Counted from the stretch's first letter, positions 15,175 to 24,671 are shown. The stretch is 64,000 nucleotides of DNA from Marinicella marina (GCF_030065545.1 NZ_JASJNC010000003.1:62001-126000), one strand, 5' to 3'. Translations and numbers: made by a program. The notes: generated by a model from the letters alone, not told the origin.

Positions 15175-17622
15175 TCAGGCAAAAAAGTACTGAGAGTCTT
15201 TGATTAAATCTAAATTAAAATTACCCATCTCTGGGACTGGTGGGAGTTTATCCCGATACTTAGGCTCCAGCTGTTCACTAATGGAATCATGGAAGCTCTG
15301 AAGTACATTACCTTGGTACATGTCCACGAAGCTATCTCTCGTACACGCCTGAAGGGTGCTGGTGTCACACGCATGGGTCGCATAGGAATCATGAACCATA
15401 GAGAACGTAGTGACCCCATTATCGGCTGCTTGTAGCACAGTGAGCATGAGGTGAGAGGAGTCCAGAGAGTGAATCAAGTTTGGAGACACGCCCATTCCCT
15501 GCTTCCTCTTATCCAACGTGTACTCATCGGTGTTAAGACTAACCTGAGTCTTCTTACCATTGATATGAACACAGAGCCTACGAGACTTGAATCTCTTGTA
15601 GTGCTGTAGGACTGGGAATCCTACTGGTGTGTCCCATCTCAGAGGGAGTCCTGATTGAGACACCACACTCGCTACTTTCTTCAGGTAATCCATAGCAACC
15701 CTTGCAGCCACCACGACCTCTTGGATAGCCTCATAGGTTATTAGTGATAGATAACCAGCTGCTGCCCAGTTCTGATTACCAGCAAATAGATTAGGATGAT
15801 TCTTCTTCAACCAATTAAGTATCTGATCTCTCATCCCATTCTGTGTGGCACCATAAGGTAGTGTCATCACTGGCTGCTTCACTGTGCTTCTAGTGATATG
15901 ACCATCCCAGATAGCTGCAAACTTATTCCCAGTCATTGAGTCCCTACGGATCTTCTTAACCACAAGGTCTGCTACGTCCTGATAGATGTCATTAGGTTTC
16001 TCCCCAGGTACCAGGTTGGTAGCCTTAGCACCAATAGGATCTCTCAACATAGCAGAGAAGTTCTGGAGACCATTACAGCTCCCATCCATTGCGATAGGAA
16101 TATAGGATAACATTTCATCACCTTGGACTTGGTACTGTAACAGCTCCAGAGCAACTGCTAGTGCTGAGAAGGGCTTGTCTGCTTCCATCCAGAACCCTGC
16201 GCCGTCCTTAGGGTTCATTGCTGAGTCCAAGATAGCCTCCATGTTCCTCATAGTCCACTCGACCCTTTCGTCATTGGAGACTTTATCAACACCCCAACAA
16301 TTCGCTGCGTGTACATGAAGCCAGAAAGCACCGTCTTCACCTAGAGGTTTACCTTCAGCAAACAACATCAAACCTTTAGCCAGGTCAGTGCCCTGTGGTT
16401 GGAAGTAGTGTGGTAAAGGATAGATACGACCTCTGAAGTCTGCTGAGTGTGGGAAGTAAATGGCTTCCTCATCTTTGAATTTCTCTGCGATAGATAAGGT
16501 AGTGTTACTTGCTACTCTCTTACCTATCATCCGTGAATTCTGATCAAAGACAATAGCAGCCCTTACTGCATAGCGTTTGTACACCTCGGGATGCTGCATC
16601 TTCATGTCCTTAGGTGCCAACCTCCAGTCAGCAGGATACGCAGGTATCTCTAGATTCAGCTTGGATGGTAGGATCTCCTTACCCTCTGAGCCTATACGAA
16701 TGTTATTGTCCCAACACCACTGAGCCACATCTAATGTGGTCTTGTTGACTTTGTAGGGCGTGGCTTGTACTAGGTTGATAGCTCTGTAGAATTCTTCTAG
16801 GTCATAAGCATCTAAAGCCTCTGAGTAGTTATCATCCAGAGTCTTGACTGACTTGTCTCGGGAGAAGACATCAGAGATATAGCCACCATCGTGCATGTTA
16901 GTCCAATCCAAAGGAGGATGCACCATAGGCATCTTTAAGGGCTTAAGGGTAGACATGTAGCTATGTGCAGAGTTAAGCCACTCAATAAGCTCCTGCTTAG
17001 GTCTGAGGACATTCTTACGGTACTTCCCCTTTGTGACTGCTGCTTGTTCCCAGTAATTAAATAATTCAATGGCAGCTTCAAGTAACCAGACACCCACATG
17101 CACCTTAACAGCTGTGTCCCACATGAGAGGAGCTACACCTGCATTAAGTAACAACTGGTTCACTGAGAACTTCTGTCTCATGTGATCCTGTAGGGTCTTC
17201 TGGTGTGCACGGTACTTATCGTGTTGCTTTTCATCTAATCTTCTAAAATTAATCTCAGAAAGAATAAAATTAGACAAGGCTATTGCACAGCTAGAGATGG
17301 CCTTATCTTGCTCAAGGTGCTCTGGGTCTACTAGGAGTCTTAAGGTGTGATGGGCTAACATCTGAGGATCAAAGTCCTGAATGTTCAGACAAGCCTTCTT
17401 ACCCTTGGCAGCTTGACGTGCTTTAGAGCTGCCCTTGAATAGCTTTAACTTCTCATCTATGAATTCAGCTAGTGCTGGTGTGTTGTTACGTACCCATGAG
17501 AATTCTACTGGTGAAGACTCGAAGCTCTTATTACCCTCCAATCTCTTGTAATATTTCTCTTGACCTAATGCCAGGCACTCAGTCTCTAATTTCAATTGTC
17601 TTTCTAATAAGTTATTCTGCAT
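15175..17622 (-). CDS. Phage single-subunit DNA-directed RNA polymerase (T7 gp1-like)
   Basis: Transcribes the phage middle and late genes from its own promoters. All catalytic motifs are present: SADFRGRIYPL; the first catalytic Asp513 in MDGSCNGLQNFSAMLRD; Lys582 and Tyr590 in KQPVMTLPYGATQNGMR (T7 Lys631, Tyr639); the second catalytic Asp745 in MVHDSYATHACD; and a C-terminal foot ending QYFFA (T7 ends DFAFA). The specificity loop region lies near residues 670-700 (LQHYKRFKSRRLCVHI). 815 residues against 883 in T7, mostly shorter at the N-terminus. First phage gene from the tRNA side; the 178 bases upstream carry palindrome and promoter-like repeats. Confidence 0.98.
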   Translation of the reverse strand: MQNNLLERQLKLETECLALGQEKYYKRLEGNKSFESSPVEFSWVRNNTPALAEFIDEKLKLFKGSSKARQAAKGKKACLNIQDFDPQMLAHHTLRLLVDPEHLEQDKAISSCAIALSNFILSEINFRRLDEKQHDKYRAHQKTLQDHMRQKFSVNQLLLNAGVAPLMWDTAVKVHVGVWLLEAAIELFNYWEQAAVTKGKYRKNVLRPKQELIEWLNSAHSYMSTLKPLKMPMVHPPLDWTNMHDGGYISDVFSRDKSVKTLDDNYSEALDAYDLEEFYRAINLVQATPYKVNKTTLDVAQWCWDNNIRIGSEGKEILPSKLNLEIPAYPADWRLAPKDMKMQHPEVYKRYAVRAAIVFDQNSRMIGKRVASNTTLSIAEKFKDEEAIYFPHSADFRGRIYPLPHYFQPQGTDLAKGLMLFAEGKPLGEDGAFWLHVHAANCWGVDKVSNDERVEWTMRNMEAILDSAMNPKDGAGFWMEADKPFSALAVALELLQYQVQGDEMLSYIPIAMDGSCNGLQNFSAMLRDPIGAKATNLVPGEKPNDIYQDVADLVVKKIRRDSMTGNKFAAIWDGHITRSTVKQPVMTLPYGATQNGMRDQILNWLKKNHPNLFAGNQNWAAAGYLSLITYEAIQEVVVAARVAMDYLKKVASVVSQSGLPLRWDTPVGFPVLQHYKRFKSRRLCVHINGKKTQVSLNTDEYTLDKRKQGMGVSPNLIHSLDSSHLMLTVLQAADNGVTTFSMVHDSYATHACDTSTLQACTRDSFVDMYQGNVLQSFHDSISEQLEPKYRDKLPPVPEMGNFNLDLIKDSQYFFA

Positions 17623-17682
17623 TTAATATTTCCGATTAAGTATTCTATTGGATAGTGCAGGTTATAGACGTACCTTTAGATA

Positions 17683-17698
17683 CTTAAGGATCCTTAAG
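17683..17698. repeat. Perfect 16-base palindrome
   Basis: CTTAAGGATCCTTAAG is its own reverse complement over 16 bases. It lies 61 bases before the RNA polymerase ATG on the transcribed side, a position suited to an operator for a repressor dimer or a short transcript hairpin. Function is inferred. Confidence 0.6.
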
Positions 17699-17756
17699 AC
17701 TCTATAGTTATATATTTATTATTCTTTATTAATTAATATAAATATTATTATTAAAT

Positions 17757-17799
17757 CTATAGTGTCTTTAGTGTCTTTAGTATCTATAGGTGTCTTTAT
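17757..17799 (-). repeat. 9-base tandem array resembling T7-family promoter cores
   Basis: Plus strand units: CTATAGTGT, CTTTAGTGT, CTTTAGTAT, CTATAGGTGT, then CTTTATTAC. On the minus strand they read ACACTATAG, ACACTAAAG, ATACTAAAG, ACACCTATAG. CACTATAG is the T7/SP6 promoter core and CACTAAAG the T3 core; the first unit in context, GACACTATAGA, equals the SP6 core. Alternatives are integrase arm sites or repressor sites. Confidence 0.5.
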
Positions 17800-17807
17800 T
17801 ACCCTAT

Positions 17808-17830
17808 TTCTATGATGCACTTTTGTTTTT
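17808..17830 (-). promoter_or_regulatory. Candidate phage RNA polymerase promoter (exact repeat, copy 1)
   Basis: Identical over 23 bases to 15128-15150 and on the same strand; the flanks differ immediately on both sides. It would drive the RNA polymerase gene itself, 186 bases downstream, as an autogenous promoter. It is separated from the 9-base tandem array by only about nine bases. Confidence 0.5.
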
Positions 17831-17969
17831 TTACTTTAGATATCATATCCTTACGGATAGTCATAGTCAAGTGATAAATTTGTCTAATTAAGTGTCTAAA
17901 TTATTACTGTCTTTCTGAGGAAGTTACGTTGGGAACCTGTGTAACCTATTGAATCTTAACGGAATAAAA

Positions 17970-18045
17970 TGGTGCCCGGAGGCGGAATCGAACCACCGAC
18001 ACGGGGATTTTCAATCCCCTGCTCTACCGACTGAGCTATCCGGGC
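17970..18045 (-). tRNA. tRNA-Phe (GAA)
   Basis: 76 bases including an encoded CCA. The acceptor arms GCCCGGA and TCCGGGC pair fully; the D arm is AGCTCAGTCGGTAGAGC; the anticodon stem GGGGA/TCCCC encloses loop TTGAAAA with anticodon GAA; the T loop is GGTTCGATTCC. All are standard for bacterial tRNA-Phe. Its 3' end faces the phage and is intact, as expected if the element integrated at the tRNA end and restored it. Confidence 0.98.
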
Positions 18046-18081
18046 AAACCAAGTTGAGACTGGTTGTCTCAAGGAACGCGA

Positions 18082-18110
18082 ATTATAATAACCACTTATG
18101 TGACTGTCAA
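18082..18110 (-). promoter_or_regulatory. Consensus sigma70 promoter of tRNA-Phe
   Basis: Minus strand: TTGACA (18105-18110), a 17-base spacer, TATAAT (18082-18087), both perfect consensus. A GC-rich discriminator CGCGTTCC follows, typical of stringently controlled stable-RNA promoters. The tRNA starts about 30 bases downstream of the expected start. Confidence 0.85.
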
Positions 18111-18144
18111 ACTTTTAATGCAAAGTTTGGAAAAAAATCAGCCA

Positions 18145-18414
18145 CTAGTCCTCATCTGGGGCATAACCCTGCGGTTTAACGTCTTCACCTTCAAATAAAA
18201 ATGCCACCATCTTCTCTTCAATGATTTTGCGGTGATCAGGGTCTATCGGTGAAAAGTGGTTTTCATTGATGATCATGGTTTGTTGTGCCAACCACTCTTG
18301 CCACAGCTTTAAACTGACGTTTTGGTGAATTTTTTGCCCCAATTCACCCGGATAAGGGGTGTAGGGGATGGCTTCTTGATCGGCGCCGTATTTGATACAG
18401 TTAATGGTTGTCAT
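18145..18414 (-). CDS. yggX: YggX, iron-trafficking / oxidative-stress protein
   Basis: Small protein linked to Fe-S cluster protection and iron trafficking. The start at 18414 (MTTINCIKYG) gives 89 residues, against 91 in E. coli; a longer frame adds only a non-conserved leader. Conserved features: Cys6 in the N-terminal strand, PYPGELGQKI, LWQEWLAQQTMIINE, and HRKIIEEKMVAFLFEG. It overlaps the end of mutY by 14 bases, the same mutY-yggX order as in E. coli, so the repair enzyme with an Fe-S cluster and the iron protein are co-expressed. Confidence 0.95.
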   Translation of the reverse strand: MTTINCIKYGADQEAIPYTPYPGELGQKIHQNVSLKLWQEWLAQQTMIINENHFSPIDPDHRKIIEEKMVAFLFEGEDVKPQGYAPDED

Positions 18415-19447
18415 GTTGGTTGAGTATGTGATTAAGGGCTTTTGGATGGGGGTATTGTTCGAGTTTTTCAATGTTTACCCACTTGATTTCAGGGTGATTT
18501 ACAACTTGAGCAACATTGAATACATGAATTTGTAGAATCCTGTGGGTCAACTTATGGGTCAAACTGAAATGTTTTTTGGCATTGGGATGTGTTGCCAATA
18601 GGCTGTCTTTATCAGCGAAAACAGGCGGAAACCACAAGCTGGGCCATATTGAATGTTCATTCCTGAGCTCCAACGCAACATGTTGTTGATCGACACTCAA
18701 AACCACAAACAGGTCCACTTCAACTTGTTTCACCTTGCGCTTTTTCTGCGGATAATCAGCGATCACTCCTTTGGCTTTGGCCAAGCAGCTTTCAGTAATT
18801 GGGCACACATCACAACGCGGCTTGGTTTTGCTGCATAAAGTCGCGCCTAAATCCATCAAACCTTGGGTGTAAGCAGCAGGCTCATCAATTTCTCGATGTG
18901 CTTCTGCTAATTGCCAGAGTTGTTTTAAGGTGCTGCTCTTATTAGGCTCACCGTCAACCAGAAAATACCGAGCAAACACCCGCTTGACATTACCATCCAT
19001 AATCGGCTCGGGTTGATTATACGCCAAAGACATGATGGCAGCGGCGGTAGAGCGGCCAATACCAGGCAATGCAATCAATTGATCCAAATCACGCGGTAAG
19101 GTGGCTTGGTGCTGATCGACACATATTCGTGCTGCTTTATGTAAATTTCGGGCGCGGTTGTAATAGCCCAACCCTGACCACAGTGCCAAAACCTGTTGTT
19201 CATCGGCAGCAGCCAAATCATTTAATGTTGGAAAAGCACTGATAAAGCGGTCAAAGTACTCAATGACTTTAATCACTTGGGTTTGTTGCAACATGATTTC
19301 GGACAGCCAAACATGGTATGGCTTTTCGGCTCCTGTGGTTTGCTGCCACGGCAGGTTTTTGCGCCCATGTTGGTGATGCCATTGCACCACCCTTTGACTG
19401 AATGAGATTGACTTCTGGGGTCGATTCAAATCAGTCGATGATGGCAT
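18401..19447 (-). CDS. mutY: MutY, A/G-specific adenine DNA glycosylase
   Basis: Removes adenine mispaired with 8-oxoguanine. Starting at ATG 19447 gives 348 residues (E. coli 350). Seen: WLSEIMLQQTQV with catalytic Glu50, the helix-hairpin-helix LPGIGRSTAAAI ending in catalytic Asp151 (MDGNVKR), the [4Fe-4S] cluster Cys pattern in CSKTKPRCDVCPITESC, and a C-terminal NUDIX-like domain with FSLTHKLTHRILQ that reads the 8-oxoG. Its start lies inside the end of ftsY, so translation is coupled. Confidence 0.97.
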   Translation of the reverse strand: MPSSTDLNRPQKSISFSQRVVQWHHQHGRKNLPWQQTTGAEKPYHVWLSEIMLQQTQVIKVIEYFDRFISAFPTLNDLAAADEQQVLALWSGLGYYNRARNLHKAARICVDQHQATLPRDLDQLIALPGIGRSTAAAIMSLAYNQPEPIMDGNVKRVFARYFLVDGEPNKSSTLKQLWQLAEAHREIDEPAAYTQGLMDLGATLCSKTKPRCDVCPITESCLAKAKGVIADYPQKKRKVKQVEVDLFVVLSVDQQHVALELRNEHSIWPSLWFPPVFADKDSLLATHPNAKKHFSLTHKLTHRILQIHVFNVAQVVNHPEIKWVNIEKLEQYPHPKALNHILNQHDNH

Positions 19448-20606
19448 CAACAAATTCAGCCGCTTTGTAGGACTTCAGGTCAGTTGATTTTTCGCCGACA
19501 CCTATGAACCGCACGGGTATACCAAATTCAGCCGCCAGATTAAATAGCACACCACCTTTGGGGGTACCATCCAATTTGGTGATGACCACGCCAGATAAGG
19601 CATTGGCTTTGTTGAATTCTCTGACCTGTGAGATGGCGTTTTGACCGGTACCACCATCTATCACTATCAGCGTTTCATGTGGTGCAGTGTCATCGTTCTT
19701 TTGAATGACGCGAGAGATTTTTTCCAGTTCTTGCATCAAATTAGCCTGTGTGTGCAAACGCCCAGCAGTATCTGCAATCAGCACATCCATGTTGTGAGCT
19801 TTGGCTGAGGTCATGGCATCAAAGATGACTGAGGCCGAGTCTGCACCGGTTTTTTGTGCCATCACCGGAATGTCTTCTCGCTCACCCCAAGTTTTTAATT
19901 GTTCAACAGCTGCGGCACGAAATGTATCGCCAGCTGCCAGCATGACTTTTTTACCCATGCTTTTGTATTTTCTAGCCAATTTTGCAATGGTGGTTGTTTT
20001 ACCCACACCATTGACGCCAACCACTAATATCACAAAGGGTTGTTTGCTCTCATCAATAATCAAAGGCTGCTCAACCACCTGTGCCAATTCAGTTAACTGC
20101 GCTTTAAGTGCATCAAAAACAGCATCTGAATCTGACAAATTACGCCGCTTGAGTGATTTCCTGACTTTTTCAATCACTTCCATGGTAGCAGTGGCACCCA
20201 CATCGGCCATTAACAATGTGGTTTCTAATTCTTCGAACAAATCCTCATCAATTTGTTTTTTCAACGAAAGCATCTGTTTCATTTTTTTACCAAAATTATC
20301 ATTGGTCTTGGATAATTGTTGGCTCAGTTGGTACTGATGTGGCTCAACACCTTGAGCCAGTAACTCAGGTGGCACCACAATCTCAACTTCAGCAGGCTCA
20401 GCTGCTGGGGTTGTTTGTTTTGGGTCAACCGCATCAATGGGTATTTCTTGGTTCATCACCCCAGCATCGTGTGCTGGTTGCGAGGCCGGCTTACTTGCCG
20501 CAGCGTCAGCATCAGCATCACTGGTCACTTGTTCAGTTACAGCGTCAGTTTTGAGCTTATCTTTGTCGGTTTTATTTTTGTTTTTTTTCTTAAAAAAGTT
20601 AATCAT
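19431..20606 (-). CDS. ftsY: FtsY, signal recognition particle receptor GTPase
   Basis: Receives SRP-bound ribosomes at the inner membrane. The start at 20606 (MINFFKKKNKNK) gives 391 residues; further upstream codons are not conserved. Layout: a basic then low-complexity acidic/Ala-rich A domain (about 1-100), the four-helix N domain, then the G domain with GVNGVGKTTTIAKLA, DTFRAAAVEQL, DTAGRLHTQ, and TKLDGTPKGG. First gene of an ftsY-mutY-yggX operon, divergent from rsmD. Confidence 0.97.
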   Translation of the reverse strand: MINFFKKKNKNKTDKDKLKTDAVTEQVTSDADADAAASKPASQPAHDAGVMNQEIPIDAVDPKQTTPAAEPAEVEIVVPPELLAQGVEPHQYQLSQQLSKTNDNFGKKMKQMLSLKKQIDEDLFEELETTLLMADVGATATMEVIEKVRKSLKRRNLSDSDAVFDALKAQLTELAQVVEQPLIIDESKQPFVILVVGVNGVGKTTTIAKLARKYKSMGKKVMLAAGDTFRAAAVEQLKTWGEREDIPVMAQKTGADSASVIFDAMTSAKAHNMDVLIADTAGRLHTQANLMQELEKISRVIQKNDDTAPHETLIVIDGGTGQNAISQVREFNKANALSGVVITKLDGTPKGGVLFNLAAEFGIPVRFIGVGEKSTDLKSYKAAEFVDAIID

Positions 20607-20700
20607 GAGGACTTCTTGCAGATTTCCGCTAAAATATGGCGCACATTCTACCAAAAACAAGTGTTTCAAGTACTATTAATAAGCTTGAACAAAATCAAAC

Positions 20701-21760
<1,060 letters not shown>

Positions 21761-21762
21761 CC

Positions 21763-22014
21763 ATGTCTTTGATCATCACCGAAGAATGCATCAACTGTGA
21801 CGTTTGTGAGCCGGTTTGCCCCAATGAAGCGATATACATGGGCCCTGAGATATTTGAGATTGATCCTGAGCGTTGCACCGAATGTGTGGGTCATTTTGAT
21901 GAACCACAATGTGCCGAAATTTGTCCCGTAGAATGTATCCCAAAAGACGAAAATAACGTGGAAACCGAAGCAGAACTGTTGCTTAAATACAAAAGATTAA
22001 CCGAGGAATTATGA
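21763..22014 (+). CDS. YfhL-type 2[4Fe-4S] ferredoxin
   Basis: 83 residues from ATG 21763 (a TTG six bases earlier is less likely). Two cluster motifs: CINCDVCEPVCP and CTECVGHFDEPQCAEICP, the second with the extended spacing between second and third Cys that marks the YfhL/Alvin type, which has unusually low potentials. In Pseudomonas this ferredoxin also lies between coaD and ggt. Redox partner unknown. Stop overlaps the ggt start (ATGA). Confidence 0.93.
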   Translation: MSLIITEECINCDVCEPVCPNEAIYMGPEIFEIDPERCTECVGHFDEPQCAEICPVECIPKDENNVETEAELLLKYKRLTEEL

Positions 22015-23684
22015 GAATATTATCATTGGCGTTGTGGGTTTTATTGAGCTTTTCAGTAGCCGCTGAGGCGCCCCAAAAAGCCGCCATAGCAAGCGCCCAC
22101 CCAATGGCCACTGCTGCTGGCCACAAGATCCTTTCGCAGGGTGGAAATGCCTTTGATGCGGCCATCGCAGTTTCATCGACATTGGCGGTTGTAGAACAAC
22201 AAAGCTCCGGCATTGGTGGTGGCGCTTTCTGGCTGTTACATCGCGCCAAAGATGGTAAAAACATCATGATTGATGGTCGTGAGGAGGCACCAGCTGCTGC
22301 CTATGCCGACATGTACCTGGATGAAAACGGCGATGTGAATCGTGATTTGGCCTTGTACGGTCCATTGGCTGCGGCCATCCCGGGTGAAATTGCTGGTTTT
22401 GAACACCTGGCCAAATACTACGGCAAACTGCCATTATCAGTCTCACTACAGCCGGCCATTGAAGCGGCTGAGAAAGGCTTTCCAGCCTACCCACGCATCA
22501 TCAAAACCATTGAGCGAAAAGCCAAAGTGCTGAAACGCTACCCGGCATCGGCAGCGATTTATTTCCCCGATGGCGAAGTACCTAAAGAAGGTGAATTGAT
22601 CATCCAAAAAGACCTGGCAAAAACATTAAAAGCAGTGGCCAAACATGGTAAAGCTGGCTTTTATGAAGGTAAAGTGGCCAAGAAAATGGTCAAAGCAGTG
22701 CAAAAACACGGTGGCATTTGGACTTTGGATGACTTAAAGAATTACACGGTCAAAGAACGCGAGCCCATCACCACCAATTACCGCGGCCACCAATTAGTTA
22801 CGGCAGCACCACCTTCATCCGGTGGCATCGCCATAGCGACCATATTAAATATATTGTCTGCATGGGACTTAACTGCTTTAAAAAATGACGGCAATTCACC
22901 TAAACGCATACATTTAATTACCGAAGCCATGCGACGTGCTTACCGCGACCGCAGCATTTATTTGGGTGATACTGATTTTGTTGAGGTCCCGATTCAATTA
23001 TTAACCCATCCTTATTATGCCGCAGGATTGCGCGCTGGTATCAACCCAACCAAAGCCATGCCATCTGAATTACTCCCTGGCATCAATGACAACCCCAAGG
23101 GTGAGGACACCACGCACTTTTCAATCATAGATACCGAAGGCAACTTGGTATCAGCCACCTTGACAGTTAACACTGGGCTGGCATCTGGCTTCATCGCCGA
23201 TGGCACCGGTGTTCTATTGAATAACGAGATGGATGACTTCTCTGCCAAGCCAGGTGAACCCAATGCTTTTGGCTTAATTGGTGATGACGCCAATAAAATT
23301 GAACCGGGCAAAAGACCACTTTCGAGCATGTCTCCCACCTTCGTCTTTTCAGAGGACAAAGTGGCGGTCTTGGGTACACCCGGAGGCAGCCGCATCATTA
23401 CCATGGTGTTGTTGGGTTTGTTAGACTATTTCGATGGCAATGACGTACATTCTTGGGTCAATAAACCACGTTACCACCACCAGTACCTACCTGATAAGTT
23501 GTACATTGAAAAAGGTGCTTTTGATGCTGCAACAATAGAGGCACTAAAAGCCAAGGGCCATGAAGTGGTTGAACACCGCGGTCATTGGGGCAACATGCAT
23601 GCGGTTTCATGGAACAAGAAAACCGGTGAAGTCGATGCTGCCAGTGACCCCAGAACCACGACTGGTTCAGCAACAGTCAAGTAA
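22011..23684 (+). CDS. ggt: Gamma-glutamyltransferase (periplasmic)
   Basis: Cleaves glutathione and other gamma-glutamyl compounds and transfers the glutamyl group. 557 residues with a signal peptide (residues 1-18). The precursor self-cleaves before the nucleophile Thr367 in GEDTTHFSIID, giving large and small subunits; LNNEMDDFSAKPG and GKRPLSSMSPT, both near the active site, are present, as is GTPGGSRI. No transmembrane anchor other than the signal peptide. Coupled to the ferredoxin by an ATGA overlap. Confidence 0.95.
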   Translation: MRILSLALWVLLSFSVAAEAPQKAAIASAHPMATAAGHKILSQGGNAFDAAIAVSSTLAVVEQQSSGIGGGAFWLLHRAKDGKNIMIDGREEAPAAAYADMYLDENGDVNRDLALYGPLAAAIPGEIAGFEHLAKYYGKLPLSVSLQPAIEAAEKGFPAYPRIIKTIERKAKVLKRYPASAAIYFPDGEVPKEGELIIQKDLAKTLKAVAKHGKAGFYEGKVAKKMVKAVQKHGGIWTLDDLKNYTVKEREPITTNYRGHQLVTAAPPSSGGIAIATILNILSAWDLTALKNDGNSPKRIHLITEAMRRAYRDRSIYLGDTDFVEVPIQLLTHPYYAAGLRAGINPTKAMPSELLPGINDNPKGEDTTHFSIIDTEGNLVSATLTVNTGLASGFIADGTGVLLNNEMDDFSAKPGEPNAFGLIGDDANKIEPGKRPLSSMSPTFVFSEDKVAVLGTPGGSRIITMVLLGLLDYFDGNDVHSWVNKPRYHHQYLPDKLYIEKGAFDAATIEALKAKGHEVVEHRGHWGNMHAVSWNKKTGEVDAASDPRTTTGSATVK

Positions 23685-23783
23685 GTCCAAAACACCATCA
23701 GATGACTGAATGCTTCAAAACCAATCAGTATTAAGTCATTTTTTTGAGTGGTAAGGGCTTAGCTGCAGCCAATATCTTTACTG

Positions 23784-24671
23784 TTACATTGCTTTTGAAA
23801 TCAACAGCATCACGTGCTCATTGTTGGGCAAGCTTAACAATGCTTGTTCATCCAACATTTCATCTTCTGATGCAATCTTATTGATGCTTTTAACCAAGTA
23901 CCCTTCAGCAAAAATGCTTTTGCATAATCTAACAGGATCTTTGTAACTTCTGGAATTGTATTCCATCAGTATTTGTAGCTCTTGATTGAAAGCTCTGATG
24001 CGTTTTGATCCATACCAAAACATCTCTTCACTGCCTTCAATATCGACTTTTATGAAGTCAATTTTTTCATCTTCTGGAATCAGGTTATCTAAGGTGTTTC
24101 CAGGCACTTCAACAGCCTGTTCTTCAGGTCTCATGTTGCCGGGGTTGTGTTTGAATTGACTCAGTCGGCCATTCATGGTTTTGTTGTTGCCAAAGGTAAG
24201 CTCAATAGAATCAACGGCTGCATCAAATATGGCGCAATTGATAACTTCCGCCTTAGACAGCAAAGCATTTACCTCCAAGGAATCTTTGATTAAGGCACAC
24301 AGTTCAGGGTTGGCTTCAATGCTGTAAACCTTGCCCCCTGCATGACCAATCAAACCACACATCAACAATGTAAAATAACCAAAATTACCACCTAAATCAA
24401 TCACATTCATGCCTGGCTGAATTATTTTGGCCATACATTCTGTGTTCTGTATTTCCCAGACACCTTTGGTCAACAGATGGCTACAAATTTTTCTGTCTCT
24501 GGTGTCAATGTAACAGTGAAAACGTCCCAGAATTTTACAAATGCCTGTTTGGTTACCAAGATAGGAATATTCTGTCATGGCGCGGATGGCTTTCAAGTTT
24601 TCAGTTCTGAGTTCACTGTGAGCCAGTCTTGACAGCAAAAAACCACCCAGATCATCAACTAATTCACCCAT
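23784..24671 (-). CDS. FkbM-family SAM-dependent methyltransferase
   Basis: 295 residues. The C-terminal two thirds are the Methyltransf_21 (FkbM) fold: VIDLGGNFGYFTL (SAM loop), VYSIEANPELC, and IDFIKVDIEGSEEMFWYG. FkbM enzymes O-methylate sugars, polyketides and other small molecules; nothing here tells the substrate. The N-terminal 100 residues are not conserved in the usual core. It is a single gene between ggt and the MBL operon, convergent with ggt; no glycan genes are nearby. Confidence 0.85.
   Translation of the reverse strand: MGELVDDLGGFLLSRLAHSELRTENLKAIRAMTEYSYLGNQTGICKILGRFHCYIDTRDRKICSHLLTKGVWEIQNTECMAKIIQPGMNVIDLGGNFGYFTLLMCGLIGHAGGKVYSIEANPELCALIKDSLEVNALLSKAEVINCAIFDAAVDSIELTFGNNKTMNGRLSQFKHNPGNMRPEEQAVEVPGNTLDNLIPEDEKIDFIKVDIEGSEEMFWYGSKRIRAFNQELQILMEYNSRSYKDPVRLCKSIFAEGYLVKSINKIASEDEMLDEQALLSLPNNEHVMLLISKAM

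Larger units (their letters stand above)
1..17969 (-). mobile_element. T7-like podovirus prophage (partial)
   Basis: About 18 kb of continuous minus-strand phage genes in T7 order: RNA polymerase, ssDNA-binding protein, amidase, primase-helicase, DNA polymerase, 5'-3' exonuclease and portal. The right boundary is taken as the 3' end of the intact tRNA-Phe gene, which points into the phage; host genes start just beyond it. The left part of the element (capsid, tail, terminase, any integrase, second att site) is outside the window. Integration is inferred from the tRNA junction; no integrase is present here and the duplicate tRNA end cannot be seen. A mis-joined contig is the main alternative. 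Confidence 0.8.
17623..17969. other. Gene-free control/attachment region of the prophage
   Basis: 347 bases between phage RNA polymerase and tRNA-Phe with no convincing reading frame. It is very AT-rich, especially 17700-17756. It holds a perfect 16-base palindrome, a 9-base tandem array resembling phage promoter cores, and the first copy of the 23-base element. The tRNA-proximal 130 bases show no obvious structure and may include the phage arm of the attachment site. Host-polymerase promoters for early transcription would be expected here. Confidence 0.6.

Noticed and set aside
17623..17969. Integrase gene between RNA polymerase and the tRNA
   Set aside because: No reading frame of integrase length or motif exists here; it must lie outside the window if present.
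18111..18135. CAAACTTT / AAAGTTTG inverted repeat between yggX and tRNA-Phe as a terminator
   Set aside because: The hairpin could form, but the T-run precedes it in the yggX direction, so it does not look like a rho-independent terminator.
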